DNA of 50,618 bases from assembly GCA_023231475.1 (NCBI GenBank), contig JALJEE010000642.1, forward strand, positions 1 to 50,618. Reading direction: 5' to 3'. This document shows, piece by piece, positions 34,773 through 44,339 of this stretch (the stretch's first letter is position 1; each line of letters begins with the position of its first letter). Source of the stretch: Seison nebaliae (Eukaryota > Rotifera > Pararotatoria > Seisonacea > Seisonidae). Below the pieces are notes generated by a model. It was not told the origin of the DNA. It saw only the letters and a list, made by a program, of their open reading frames with translations, and did not search any database. Position numbers and translations under genes: made by a program.

Positions 34773-35268
34773 AACTAGTTTATGGTCATTTATCTTAATT
34801 ATTCTTTAGTCGTAATACATATTTAACTAACACTTTTTCATATCTGTTTCCCAAAATATTGGGTGTGGAATTTATTTATTGGAATTTGATTATCTATGCA
34901 GGAAATTTCAAAATAAAACTGTTTCATTAAAATTCAAACTTATTCTATTTTAAATAAAGAAAATTACATTTTAAATAAAAAAAAACATATTTCTTCCGAT
35001 TATTTAAGGGAATATTTCTATATCTATTTTTATTTGTTACGTGATAAAATAATGGAAATAATTTCACTTCACAACAACTTTGAGGAATTTCAAATCAATC
35101 AATATTGTATGCATACACATGTGTATTATCTATCATTAACGGTTAGAATTAAAGAAACTAAGGAGATTATTTATTTTCTGGAAATACATTTTAAATTAGA
35201 TTAAACTAGTTTCGAATATCATTGTGAAGACAATTTAAAAATGGTTCCAAAATTTTTACTTAAATAAT
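34773..35268. other. Intergenic between convergent membrane-protein and VWC genes
   Basis: 496 bp of AT-rich DNA that should hold both 3' UTRs; AATAAA-like signals occur (AAATAAAACTG near 34911, TTTTAAATAAAG near 34949). Nothing else seen. Confidence 0.5.
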
Positions 35269-36342
35269 TTAATCTACCGGACAATAATAGACATTTCGAC
35301 ATGATGTTCCTGTGCATCTCTCAATTTTGTTGCATGATACTCCACAACTCCTACGACATCGGCTACCTCGAGTATGGTATTCGTAACAGAAACCGACTGA
35401 ATTTGTTTCCACACAAATACGACCATCTTCACATGTCATTTGGGCGCATGCTTTATATATAAAAAAGATTATTCGATTTAGGAAGGAATCAGATAATTAC
35501 AGAATTAGAAAGTGAATTATAACTTTCCGGTTTCTTCATGCAACGTTCGCAACATTCTCCTTCTTTCTTACCCAAGCTTTCTCCGTTCTTACAATCTCCA
35601 TTAACTTCTGGACATGTGGTTGCACAAGACCATTTTCTTTCGTCGCAACTACATGGCATACAATGTTGGATTGATGTTTGTCCCGGTTCATAATACGTTC
35701 CATTTAACCAACACTTATGGAACATTGGATCGGCTGAAAGATAAAGTGAAAATGTGGTTGAGAAAATGCTCATAGAAAATTCGGATTAACGTTCACAAGT
35801 AGTACAACATCCATCTGGTGTTTTCATTTCGACAAATCCTTCAGTACATTGAACTAAAGCACATTTGGGGACACAAGATACTAATCCATTTTCGCATGAA
35901 CAAATGTTACATCCGATGAGAGATTTCTTTCCCGATATGATTATCTGATCTTCATAAGTACAACCTATTAAGTTAATTATTAGTAATTGATATTAGATGG
36001 AAATGAAGAATTTTCCATTTTTGAACTTTCCGAGTCTTTATGATCTGTACAAATTGGACAACATTCTCCATCTTGCACAACTGGGATCAATCCGTCAGGA
36101 CATTTAGTTTCACCACAAAATGTTTTCACACAAGTCATCTCGTCCTTGTAACAATAACATTTCTGACATTTATCTTCTGCTATAACATCGCCCTCACTAT
36201 ATTTCATATCATCAACGAGACAATCGGAATAAACAGTTGACACTTCGAATTTCAAGAACCAAATTAATTTCAGATAATATTAAATATAAAATTAACCGAA
36301 AGTCAAAAGAATGAAAGAGAATGGATATAAGAAAATTTTCAT
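35269..36342 (-). CDS. Secreted protein with three von Willebrand factor C domains, 275 aa
   Basis: Five exons, 36342-36297, 36242-36027, 35964-35791, 35733-35524 and 35450-35269. Exon 1 encodes the signal peptide (MKIFLYPFSFILLTFVSTVY, with cleavage likely before DCLVDD). Exons 2, 3 and 4 each encode one VWC domain: CQKCYCYKDEMTC...GECCPIC, CNICSCENGLVSC...GCCTTC and CMPCSCDERKWSC...GECCERC. Exon 5 is a different Cys-rich tail (TCEDGRICVETNSVGFCYEY, then six more Cys). All four introns are phase 1, the pattern of shuffled extracellular modules. VWC repeats occur in BMP-binding proteins such as chordin, crossveinless-2 and kielin, so extracellular ligand binding is plausible, but no subfamily can be named. 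The gene is convergent with the 401-aa membrane protein gene. Confidence 0.85.
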
Positions 36343-37742
36343 TGTTATTCGAGAAATGTTGATGGCTTTGGCAGAATAAGTAACGTAGAGAATGAAAGTA
36401 AATTCCTCAAAGACAATTAGAAAAGTTTAAAACTATTATATAACAATTAGTTGTTCATCATTTTTCGTTTAATTTTTCTCCTCCTTCAAATTTGCAATAT
36501 GTTTCGAGTGATATCGAACTCCTCTCAAGTTATTTTTCATCAAAATATTTTTCTCTTCTCTAAGTTGCACAAGAAGAGCATGTTCCTTTTTCATGTACAT
36601 CACATATCAAATAATAATCACAAGTCGTTACAACCATTTTTCTCCACCAATTTCATACATTATAAAAAGACTTTTCAACAGCAGTAATTTTTCTAATTTT
36701 CTCCAGTAGTCAGTAATGATGATCTACAGATATTTTATGTACTCCATTTTTTCATTCGATCATGAAAACTTGTTTCATATTAATTTCGAATCAGAACGTA
36801 AACATCTAAACTATCTTTTTACCCATACAAAAATTTATAGTCTGTGATATATTCAATTTTAAGTCAATGTTACCTGACTATCATAGTTTAATTGTTTTCT
36901 TTAATTCAATTATTTAATAATTTTCAACTGTTCAAATATTTTTTCTAAGAACAAATTTCTCGATTAAAAACATTCCATAATTTTCATGATTTTAATAAAA
37001 AAAATTTCGAAATAAGGAACCAAATTGAATGAAATAAAAATTTGAAAAAAAAACCTTATGGGAAATTAATCAGGTTCTCCGAAGAACATTCACATATTTA
37101 TTTATTAACTAATTAAAAGTTTGATTAAAAAATAATAATGAGATAATAATAATTAATTGTGAGTTAATAAAATTTGAAATAAAGCGGGCGGAATTGATTA
37201 GTAAACAAATAAAAATGGAAATGAATAATTTTCAAAGGAAATTTTTGACTTTGAGAGAAATAGTAATTGAAAATTTTCACTTTATTCTCCAACTAAAAGA
37301 GAAGGAATAATTATAAGCAAAAAGATTAAATTAAAGCTTTCTCTCGAACGATTCATCTTCAACGGTCTATACACATATCATCTTGTTTCGTAATAACAAT
37401 TCTTAATCACATACAAATACATACATTTTCATCTATCCATTGGTCGTGATAGAAGAAAGAAAAATTGAAGTTGAATAATATTTTCTAGAAAAAGAAGAAA
37501 ATACAGAAAAAAATAGAAATTTGATTTTAGTTTCTTTTACTCGGAAGCAAAAACGTTCACGAACAAACGATGTACATGAGAGAGAAGGATGTGTAAAATC
37601 AATTGGGAGAGGATAAAGTACAAAAATAAGTTCTCTTAATTTATCTATTTGGGGAAGAGGAAAGGTCAGTCAGAGGTCAATTATCTTAAACTCGACACAT
37701 TCGATAAAAATTTCATAAAGAAAAGAAATTGATGAGAAGAAC
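36343..37742. other. Intergenic between VWC gene and NPC1
   Basis: 1.4 kb of AT-rich DNA separating two divergent genes. No protein-like frame or RNA gene recognised. Both promoters should lie in it. Confidence 0.5.
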
Positions 37743-40700
37743 ATGTGTGGATGTATTTCGATTTTAATAATTTTGAAAATTCTTCTTGTGCAATTGGTGA
37801 GGAGTGATTGTGTATGGTATGGGGAATGTATAGATGATAAGGATCATCGTTACAATTGTGCATATAATGGGAAGGCGAAAGATATTTCGAATGTCACAAA
37901 TGCGAATAAATTGATAGAGAAATATTGTCCGTGGATGGACACGAAAAGTCTCTGTTGTGACGTTGCTCAATTGGAGACATTGCAGAAGAATTTTGCATTG
38001 CCTGATCAATTATTGGAACAATGTCCAGCATGTTATCACAATTTCAGAAGATTAATGTGCGAAATGACTTGTTCATCAACACAATCTAATTTTATTGTGG
38101 TGAACGAGTATGAGAAAGAGACATATCGACTGAAATGGGAAAAGAGAAAGAATTCAAATGAGAATTTTTTTAATGCTGAAGAATATTATGACGATGATGC
38201 GGATGATGAGAAGGATGTGAAGGTGAAGACAAGATTGGCCGTTTCAAATATTTCGATGATCGTTTCCCATAAATTCAGTGTTGGATTATTTAAGTCGTGT
38301 AATAATGTGAAATTTGCGGGTGATCCCGTTTTGAATATCTTGTGTGGATCTGCTGAATGTACACCACAAAAATGGCTCGATTTTCTCGGGCATGAAAATC
38401 CTTTGGCTCCATTTCCAATTTATTATTTGACGACTAATCAATCGAGTTTTGTTTATAACACTTCTGTCACTCTCGATGTAATGAACGCTCCGATATGGAA
38501 TTGTGCTGATCATATCGATACATCATATGCGACAGCTGAACCATGTAGTTGTAATGATTGTTTAGAATCATGTTCTGTATATCCCGATCCGTCGAAGAAA
38601 TCTTTCCGTATATTAATGATGAATGGATATGCATTTATCGTCGCCATCATTTTTTCATTAAGTACAACATTCTTCATTTGTATCGCAGTTTATAAAGAGA
38701 CATATCGAACAAAAAATGATTATTGGAAAGCATTTAATTATAAACGGAAGAAATCGTCAATGCATGGGGAAGAGGAACGGAATAAATATGGTACGAATAC
38801 GAATGACGATAATTCACCAATCCATCATTCGCAAGAAGAAGAAATTCGAAATCCATCATTATCTTATGATGGAATAATGAGAGAGAATGATCAAGAAACA
38901 TTATTGAATATAAATATTAGTGCATTTGAAGAATCAGCATATGGTTGGGAGATGAAATTGGCGAAAGGATTCTATCGATTAGGATATTTCGTTGCTAAAT
39001 ATCCCAGTATGGTTCTTATTGCTTCACTCTTAATATTCAGTGGAATTTCTGTTGGAATTCGACGATCGAAATTAATTACGGATCCTGTTGATCTTTGGTC
39101 TGACGCCTCATCGACAACGCGTCAACAAAAACAATATTTCGATGATCATTTCTCTCCTTTCTATCGAATCGAACAATTTATGGCCGTTCCCAAAAACAAA
39201 TCCCAATATACCAATCATAAAGGAGTGAAATTAGGACCGGTTTTCAATCCGTCATTCTTTAAGAAAATGTTGAGATTACAAAACGAATTAACATCGATCG
39301 TTGTGAATGTGAATGGAAAGAATGTGGGTATTAAAGATATCTGTGTTGCCCCATTAAAACCGGATAATGATGAATGTGCCATTCAAAGTATTTATCAATA
39401 TTGGCAGAATAATTATACGAAAATCGAAATGAAATCTGATCAATTCGATTTCACTGATCATTTACAGGAATGTCTCCAAAATCCGTCGTTGACACCAGGT
39501 AAAGTATTCAATATGTCATGTCTGTCGGCGTATGGTGGACCAACATACGGATTCACCGTTTTAGGAGCATATCCGAATAAATCTTATGAATTAGCTGAAG
39601 CAATAAACGTCATCATTCCAGTGAATAATTTTAAACAAATTAAAAAATTTGCTGTGAGTTGGGAAGGTGAATTTTTGAAAATTCTCAAAAATTTCTCTGA
39701 TGATCAAATCGATATTTATTATACTGCACAACGTTCGATTGAAGATGAAATTGCAAGAGAATCGAAGAGTGACATGATAACCATTTTAATTTCATATATT
39801 GTCATGTTCGTTTATGTCACATTCTCATTGGGACATATTCGTCGATTTACTACTCTACTCATCGATATAAAATTGACAGCCAGTTTTGGAGGTATCATTC
39901 TCGTTTTCCTTTCGGTGATGGCATCGATCGGATTCTGGTCTTTTGTTGATGTTCCCGGAACATTGATAATTTATGAAGTTATTCCATTTTTCGCTTTGGC
40001 AGTTGGTGTGGATAATATTTTCATTTTGGTCCAAACATTCTTAAGAAATTCGACAGTATTGAAAGAATATTGGAATGCAAAATTGAGAAAAGATAAAGAT
40101 CCGAATGATGTAATAATTGAACATTTCTCTAAAGCGATGGCGAATATCGGTCCATCGATGCTTCTCACATCGTCGAGTGAATGTGGAGCATTTTCATTAG
40201 GCGCCTTATCTAAAATGCCTGCTGTTCGCACTTTCTCTTTATATGCAACTGCTGCTGTTCTCTTCGATTTCTTATTACAAATTACAGCGTTTTCAGCACT
40301 TCTCGTATTAGATGTTCGACGACAAGCAAATATGAAATTTGATCTCTGTTATTGTTTTCAATCCTCTTATGCTACTCAATTCGATAAAAAGAAAAATATT
40401 GGAGGAAATAATAACAACCATAATAATGAGGAAAATATTGGAGGAAATAATAACAACAATAATAATGAAGAAAATATTGGAGAAAATAATAAGAACAATA
40501 ATAACGATGAGAATATCAATGAAATTAGTAGTGACGTTGAAAAAGTGAATGATGAGGCAATTGTCGATGAATTATCATCAATTATAGAGAATGGACGTGA
40601 CCAGAAAGATTTCACTGATAATATTTCCAAAGATAAAATCGACGATGTATATCCAATACATGATCGAGAGAGTTATTTATACAAATTCTTCTCTTTATAT

Positions 40701-42092
40701 TATGCGCCGAATCTTCTTTTCCGAAAGAGTGTTCGTATTACCATTCTGGTCATTTTCTTTTTATGGTTTGCCGTGGGAATCGCTCGAATACCTAAGGTAG
40801 AAATTGGTTTAGATCAACAATTGTCAATGCCATATGACAGTTATCAAATCGATTATTTCAATGCATTAAACAAATATTTGAATGTTGGTCCACCAGTTTA
40901 TTTCGTCATTAAAAATGGATTTAATTATTCGGAGAATGGACAGAAATTAATTTGTGGTACGAGTGGTTGTGATCGGAGTTCACTCTTAAATCAAATCTCT
41001 TTAGCATCGACAGCTGATAATATCACTTATATTGCAAATTCACCATCATCATGGATCGACGATTATTATGCATGGTCAACATCGGAAGCTTGTTGTCGTG
41101 TTTATAAAAATAGTGGATTTCCTGGAAAATTCTGTCCATCATCTGTCATCGATAAGAATTGTATTCCATGTAATATTAGTCTGATTAATAATCGTCCCAC
41201 CGATCAATCATTTCAATCATTTCTTCCATTTTATTTGAAAGATAATCCAAATTCGAAATGTGCTAAAGGTGGACATGCAGCTTATGCACAATTAGTTAAT
41301 TTGAAAATTAATGGTCTCATTAACGCATCGGCTTTCATGGGATATCATTCGGTGTTGAGGAATTCATCCGATTTCATTAAAGCGTTGTCAATGGCGAATC
41401 GAATTAGTGAGAATATTACACAATTGTTAAAAATGGAAGAAAATAATGAGAAGATCGAAGTATTTCCTTATAGTGTCTTCTATGTCTATTATGAACAATA
41501 TCTGACAATTTGGAGAGATAGTGCGAAATTATTAGGATCGACTATTCTCGTCATTTTCGTCGTGACATTCGTTCTTTTAGCACTTGATTATGTCACTGCA
41601 TTCCTAGTCATTCTAACAATTATAATGATCATCACTTCAATTCTCACGACTATGCATATGTGGAATATTCCATTAAACGGTGTCTCATTACTCAATTTGG
41701 TCATGTCGGTAGGAATTTCCGTTGAATTTTGTTCACATATCGCTCGAAGTTTCGCTATGTCCATCGCTCCATTTGAAAATGATCGAGGCGACAAAGTATT
41801 CAGAGCATATGAAGCATTATCAACAATGGGTAGTTCAGTATTTAGCGGAATTACTCTTACCAAATTAGGTGGAATTGTCGTTCTCGGTTTCTCTACTAGT
41901 CAATTATTCCAAATCTTTTATTTTCGAATGTATTTGGCGATGGTTATATTTGGCGGTGCTCATGGTCTAATTTTTCTACCAGTTCTCTTATCCTATTTCG
42001 GTTATTATTTCTATTATTCTTTTTATCCGTTAAACATTATTTTCAGGACCAAAATTAAATGCGGCAAGATTAAAACCAAAAAATTTTCATAA
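37743..42092 (+). CDS. NPC1: NPC1-family intracellular cholesterol transporter, 1449 aa, intronless
   Basis: Polytopic late-endosomal/lysosomal sterol exporter of the RND/Patched family. Order: signal peptide (to about residue 22), Cys-rich NPC1 N-domain (CVWYGECIDD, then CPACYHNFRRLMCEMTC), first membrane helix near 292-315, second near 424, middle luminal domain, sterol-sensing domain about 676-865 (MITILISYIVMFVYVTFSLG, FALAVGVDNIFILVQTFLR), then C-terminal helices about 1263-1440 (NLVMSVGISVEFCSHIARSF). The VGVDNIF and VMSVGISVEF blocks are the paired family signatures. Insertions relative to family norm are an acidic patch in the N-domain (YYDDDADDEKD) and an Asn-rich cytoplasmic repeat (886-924). 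The human protein is 1278 aa. The C-terminus is basic (KIKCGKIKTKKFS) and lacks the LLNF lysosomal signal. NPC1L1/NCR paralogy cannot be separated by eye. Confidence 0.95.
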   Translation: MCGCISILIILKILLVQLVRSDCVWYGECIDDKDHRYNCAYNGKAKDISNVTNANKLIEKYCPWMDTKSLCCDVAQLETLQKNFALPDQLLEQCPACYHNFRRLMCEMTCSSTQSNFIVVNEYEKETYRLKWEKRKNSNENFFNAEEYYDDDADDEKDVKVKTRLAVSNISMIVSHKFSVGLFKSCNNVKFAGDPVLNILCGSAECTPQKWLDFLGHENPLAPFPIYYLTTNQSSFVYNTSVTLDVMNAPIWNCADHIDTSYATAEPCSCNDCLESCSVYPDPSKKSFRILMMNGYAFIVAIIFSLSTTFFICIAVYKETYRTKNDYWKAFNYKRKKSSMHGEEERNKYGTNTNDDNSPIHHSQEEEIRNPSLSYDGIMRENDQETLLNINISAFEESAYGWEMKLAKGFYRLGYFVAKYPSMVLIASLLIFSGISVGIRRSKLITDPVDLWSDASSTTRQQKQYFDDHFSPFYRIEQFMAVPKNKSQYTNHKGVKLGPVFNPSFFKKMLRLQNELTSIVVNVNGKNVGIKDICVAPLKPDNDECAIQSIYQYWQNNYTKIEMKSDQFDFTDHLQECLQNPSLTPGKVFNMSCLSAYGGPTYGFTVLGAYPNKSYELAEAINVIIPVNNFKQIKKFAVSWEGEFLKILKNFSDDQIDIYYTAQRSIEDEIARESKSDMITILISYIVMFVYVTFSLGHIRRFTTLLIDIKLTASFGGIILVFLSVMASIGFWSFVDVPGTLIIYEVIPFFALAVGVDNIFILVQTFLRNSTVLKEYWNAKLRKDKDPNDVIIEHFSKAMANIGPSMLLTSSSECGAFSLGALSKMPAVRTFSLYATAAVLFDFLLQITAFSALLVLDVRRQANMKFDLCYCFQSSYATQFDKKKNIGGNNNNHNNEENIGGNNNNNNNEENIGENNKNNNNDENINEISSDVEKVNDEAIVDELSSIIENGRDQKDFTDNISKDKIDDVYPIHDRESYLYKFFSLYYAPNLLFRKSVRITILVIFFLWFAVGIARIPKVEIGLDQQLSMPYDSYQIDYFNALNKYLNVGPPVYFVIKNGFNYSENGQKLICGTSGCDRSSLLNQISLASTADNITYIANSPSSWIDDYYAWSTSEACCRVYKNSGFPGKFCPSSVIDKNCIPCNISLINNRPTDQSFQSFLPFYLKDNPNSKCAKGGHAAYAQLVNLKINGLINASAFMGYHSVLRNSSDFIKALSMANRISENITQLLKMEENNEKIEVFPYSVFYVYYEQYLTIWRDSAKLLGSTILVIFVVTFVLLALDYVTAFLVILTIIMIITSILTTMHMWNIPLNGVSLLNLVMSVGISVEFCSHIARSFAMSIAPFENDRGDKVFRAYEALSTMGSSVFSGITLTKLGGIVVLGFSTSQLFQIFYFRMYLAMVIFGGAHGLIFLPVLLSYFGYYFYYSFYPLNIIFRTKIKCGKIKTKKFS
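40398..40514 (+). repeat. Three tandem 39-bp repeats coding for Asn-rich 13-mers
   Basis: Units at 40398-40436, 40437-40475 and 40476-40514 each encode IGGNNNNxNNEEN or a variant. They lie inside NPC1 in the cytoplasmic segment after the sterol-sensing domain. Units 1 and 2 differ by only a few bases, so the array is recent. Confidence 0.9.
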
Positions 42093-42280
42093 CTAATCCA
42101 ATTTTAGATTATGTTTCCTTCCTTTCTTATTTATCGAATTTTTTATTTATTTTAAAAAATAAAAAAAAACATCCTAATCATCATAATGAAAAAATCCTAA
42201 TGGTGAAGAATAATGTGAAAGTAGAAAAAAATATTCTTCAAACAATGGTATTTATAACGACTTATCAATACGATAAACAT

Positions 42281-42370
42281 GCCTCGGTAGCGCAGTTGGT
42301 TAGCGCGTCAGTCTCATAATCAAAAGTATAAGCTATCTGAAGGTCGTGAGTTCGATCCTCACCCGGGGCA
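42281..42370 (+). tRNA. tRNA-Met (CAT anticodon, elongator type) with a 16-nt intron
   Basis: The acceptor stem GCCTCGG pairs with CCGGGGC (one T-G pair), followed by discriminator A at 42370. The D arm is GCGCAGTTGGTTAGCGC, the anticodon CAT is at 42315-42317, the variable region is AGGTC, and the T arm is GTGAGTTCGATCCTCAC with canonical TTCGATCC. An insert of 16 nt at 42319-42334 (ATCAAAAGTATAAGCT) sits one base 3' of the anticodon, the standard position for tRNA introns. Without it the tRNA is 74 nt. No CCA is encoded, as expected for eukaryotes. It lies only 22 bp from the stop of the minus-strand 130-aa protein gene. Confidence 0.93.
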
Positions 42371-42391
42371 ATAATTATTTTTAAAATTGCT

Positions 42392-42886
42392 TCAAACATT
42401 CTTTTTACTTTGCCGTTTTGGACTGCCACCTAATATCATGTTCCCTGATACATAGTTTCTGTGCGTCTGCAATAATTTGGCATTTGCTTTGTACTCGACA
42501 AATACGAGTATGAGACAATAAACTATATAAAGCGGTATTCCTGCTGATAGTAAAGCGCAAGTCATGCATATCCTAACACTCGTCGCTGTGGTTGAAATCG
42601 TGTCATTTGTATCTGATGTATTATTCGGTTGATCTATTTCGAAAAATAACTAATATATGGAAACATGTCTAATATATGTTCTAACATATCATGGAAATAT
42701 TTCTACTTTCTTCTCCAATTCCACTAACATTTCTATAATCTAAAAAATTTTTTGTTTTTATTTCTTTTAATTTTTATTAATTTTATAACGTTCTATGCTT
42801 TCGGCGTTGACGCCGTCGTAAAAAACTAATATAAAACTAAATAATATTTTGATCTTCCAATTATTTGCTAAGTTTATTATAAACAT
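42392..42886 (-). CDS. Predicted small type I membrane protein, 130 aa, family not recognised
   Basis: Three exons too short for ORF listing, 42886-42790, 42739-42686 and 42633-42392, join in one frame (131 codons) with introns of 50 and 52 nt, both phase 1. The product has a hydrophobic N-terminus ending in a signal-peptidase-like site (ILFSFILVFYDGVNA, cut after A28), a Ser/Thr/Asn-rich luminal stretch with four or five N-glycosylation sequons (N36, N46, N54/N55, N60), one membrane helix at about 74-96 (ICMTCALLSAGIPLYIVYCL) and a basic cytoplasmic tail of 34 residues. No known domain recognised. Codon usage and composition look like real coding sequence. It could be a short extracellular-signal or mucin-like membrane peptide, but no function can be claimed. 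Confidence 0.65.
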
Positions 42887-43062
42887 ACTTAATTAGGTTT
42901 GAATGAAAAAAAGAAACTTAATATAAAAATATGTAAAATATAATTTTGATTACTATGACAACCAAATTCTCAATTTAATTTATAAATATATTATCAAAAT
43001 TATATTTATTCCTATTAAGTTATTTTCTTTAAAAGTTAGCTTTTTTTAAAAGTTTGTGACTT
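42887..43062. other. Short intergenic between membrane-protein gene and inverted-array element
   Basis: AT-rich DNA with no coding signal. It would hold the promoter of the 130-aa protein gene. Confidence 0.4.
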
Positions 43063-43930
43063 ATATTTGAGTGAATACAGCTCCGAATATGAAAAACAGG
43101 GTGAATTCCTCCATAATGTGAATACCGCTCGGGGATTGGTTGAGCTGTATTCACTCAAATATCGAAGCGGAATTCAATCGACCATTCACCTTATAAAATA
43201 TTTTTCGGAGCGCAATTCACCCAAAAAGAATTTTTCGGAGAGGAATTCACTCTAATTTGCATTTTTCAAGGGAAATTCACCTTCTTTCAGTTTTTCGGAG
43301 AGGAATTCACCTTTTAGTTTCACATTTTTTTCGAAGCTATTTCAATTTCAGCATGATTTTCAAACTCACAACAATGCTCAAATGAGCGCTTAACATTGTA
43401 AACCAATTAGTAAATATTTTAATAGAAATATATACCTTTAATATACCAAAACGTCTTTAAACGTAAGGTAACAGAATATTTACTAAAGAATCCTTTAATC
43501 AATTAGTCAAATGATGAGATCAAACAATTAAAATAATTAATTGAACAATGATCAATTATCTATAAATTAAATCAAAATATTAAACCTATCATGATAAATG
43601 TGGAATTTAATCAATCAATTTTGAAGGATAAACAAAGCGGCAAATCTTACAAGCAAATTGAAAATCTTCTATAAATACGTGTCAATGATTAGCATAAAGT
43701 ATCTATTTTATTGCTATCAGTGTATCATGAATTTTTTACCCTCTTATATTGAAGTAGAAGAAGTAGAAGAACTATTTATAGACTGCGATAATTCCTCTCC
43801 GATATCGATTTAAATGATGAATTCCTCTCTGAAATGGATTTATCACTATTTTGAGAGTGAATCTTTCTCCCGAAACAAATAGGAGGGTGAATCAAAACAC
43901 AGGGTGAAAACCGATCCGCGACCCGATGAA
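43063..43930. mobile_element. Element flanked by inverted minisatellite arrays (repeat copy B/C)
   Basis: The right part (43533-43925) is a second copy of the left-edge repeat at 1-415, including the CTCTCCGAAA minisatellite at about 43786-43870 and the GGGTGAATCAAAACACAGGG tail. The left part (about 43140-43310) carries the same minisatellite in the opposite orientation (TTCGGAGAGGAATTCACC, at least three units), preceded by a few direct units at 43067-43135. The unique DNA between (43320-43780) is therefore bracketed by inverted arrays, as in foldback-type elements. No transposase frame is present; the ORF 43067-43255 only translates the repeat. Confidence 0.75.
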
Positions 43931-44093
43931 TTAAAACACAAGATGACGAAAAAGATTCCATTACAAATTCCATTCTTGGGTGTTTGGAAAATGGCTGTAT
44001 GAGTAATTTTAAGTGATTTCGATAGTGTACTTTATACCTGTTTTGTTATATAAAAACTACTGATGATAATAATAATAATACAAATCAGGATGC

Positions 44094-44339
44094 CAGACAT
44101 TTGCCACGAAACGCACTTCCCACGCAAGCATTTCCCACCGCAAGCAATGAATACTATAACCTTTGAACGTCCCGTCAAAAAACCACACCTTACCTATTTC
44201 TTTACCCTCCTCTATGTTCAAGTTTGATGATGATGCCTGCTACTACATGTGTTTAGTTCAACATAACCTTTCAAATATGAACATGAAAAAAAAGGTGGGA
44301 AGTGTCATTCGTGGGAAATGTTTGCGTGGCAAATGTCTG
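44094..44339. mobile_element. Second MITE-like or foldback element, 246 bp
   Basis: The left arm (44094-44140, CAGACATTTGCCACGAAACG) and the right arm (44294-44339) are inverted complements with small indels. Both arms contain internal short repeats of the form CATTTCCCACG / CACTTCCCACC. The middle has no coding frame of its own. No clear target duplication is seen, so class is uncertain. It is unrelated in sequence to the CAAGGG MITE. Confidence 0.65.

Noticed and set aside
43067-43255. Plus-strand 62-codon frame with FSERNSP peptides
   Set aside because: Also a translation of the inverted minisatellite array, not a gene.
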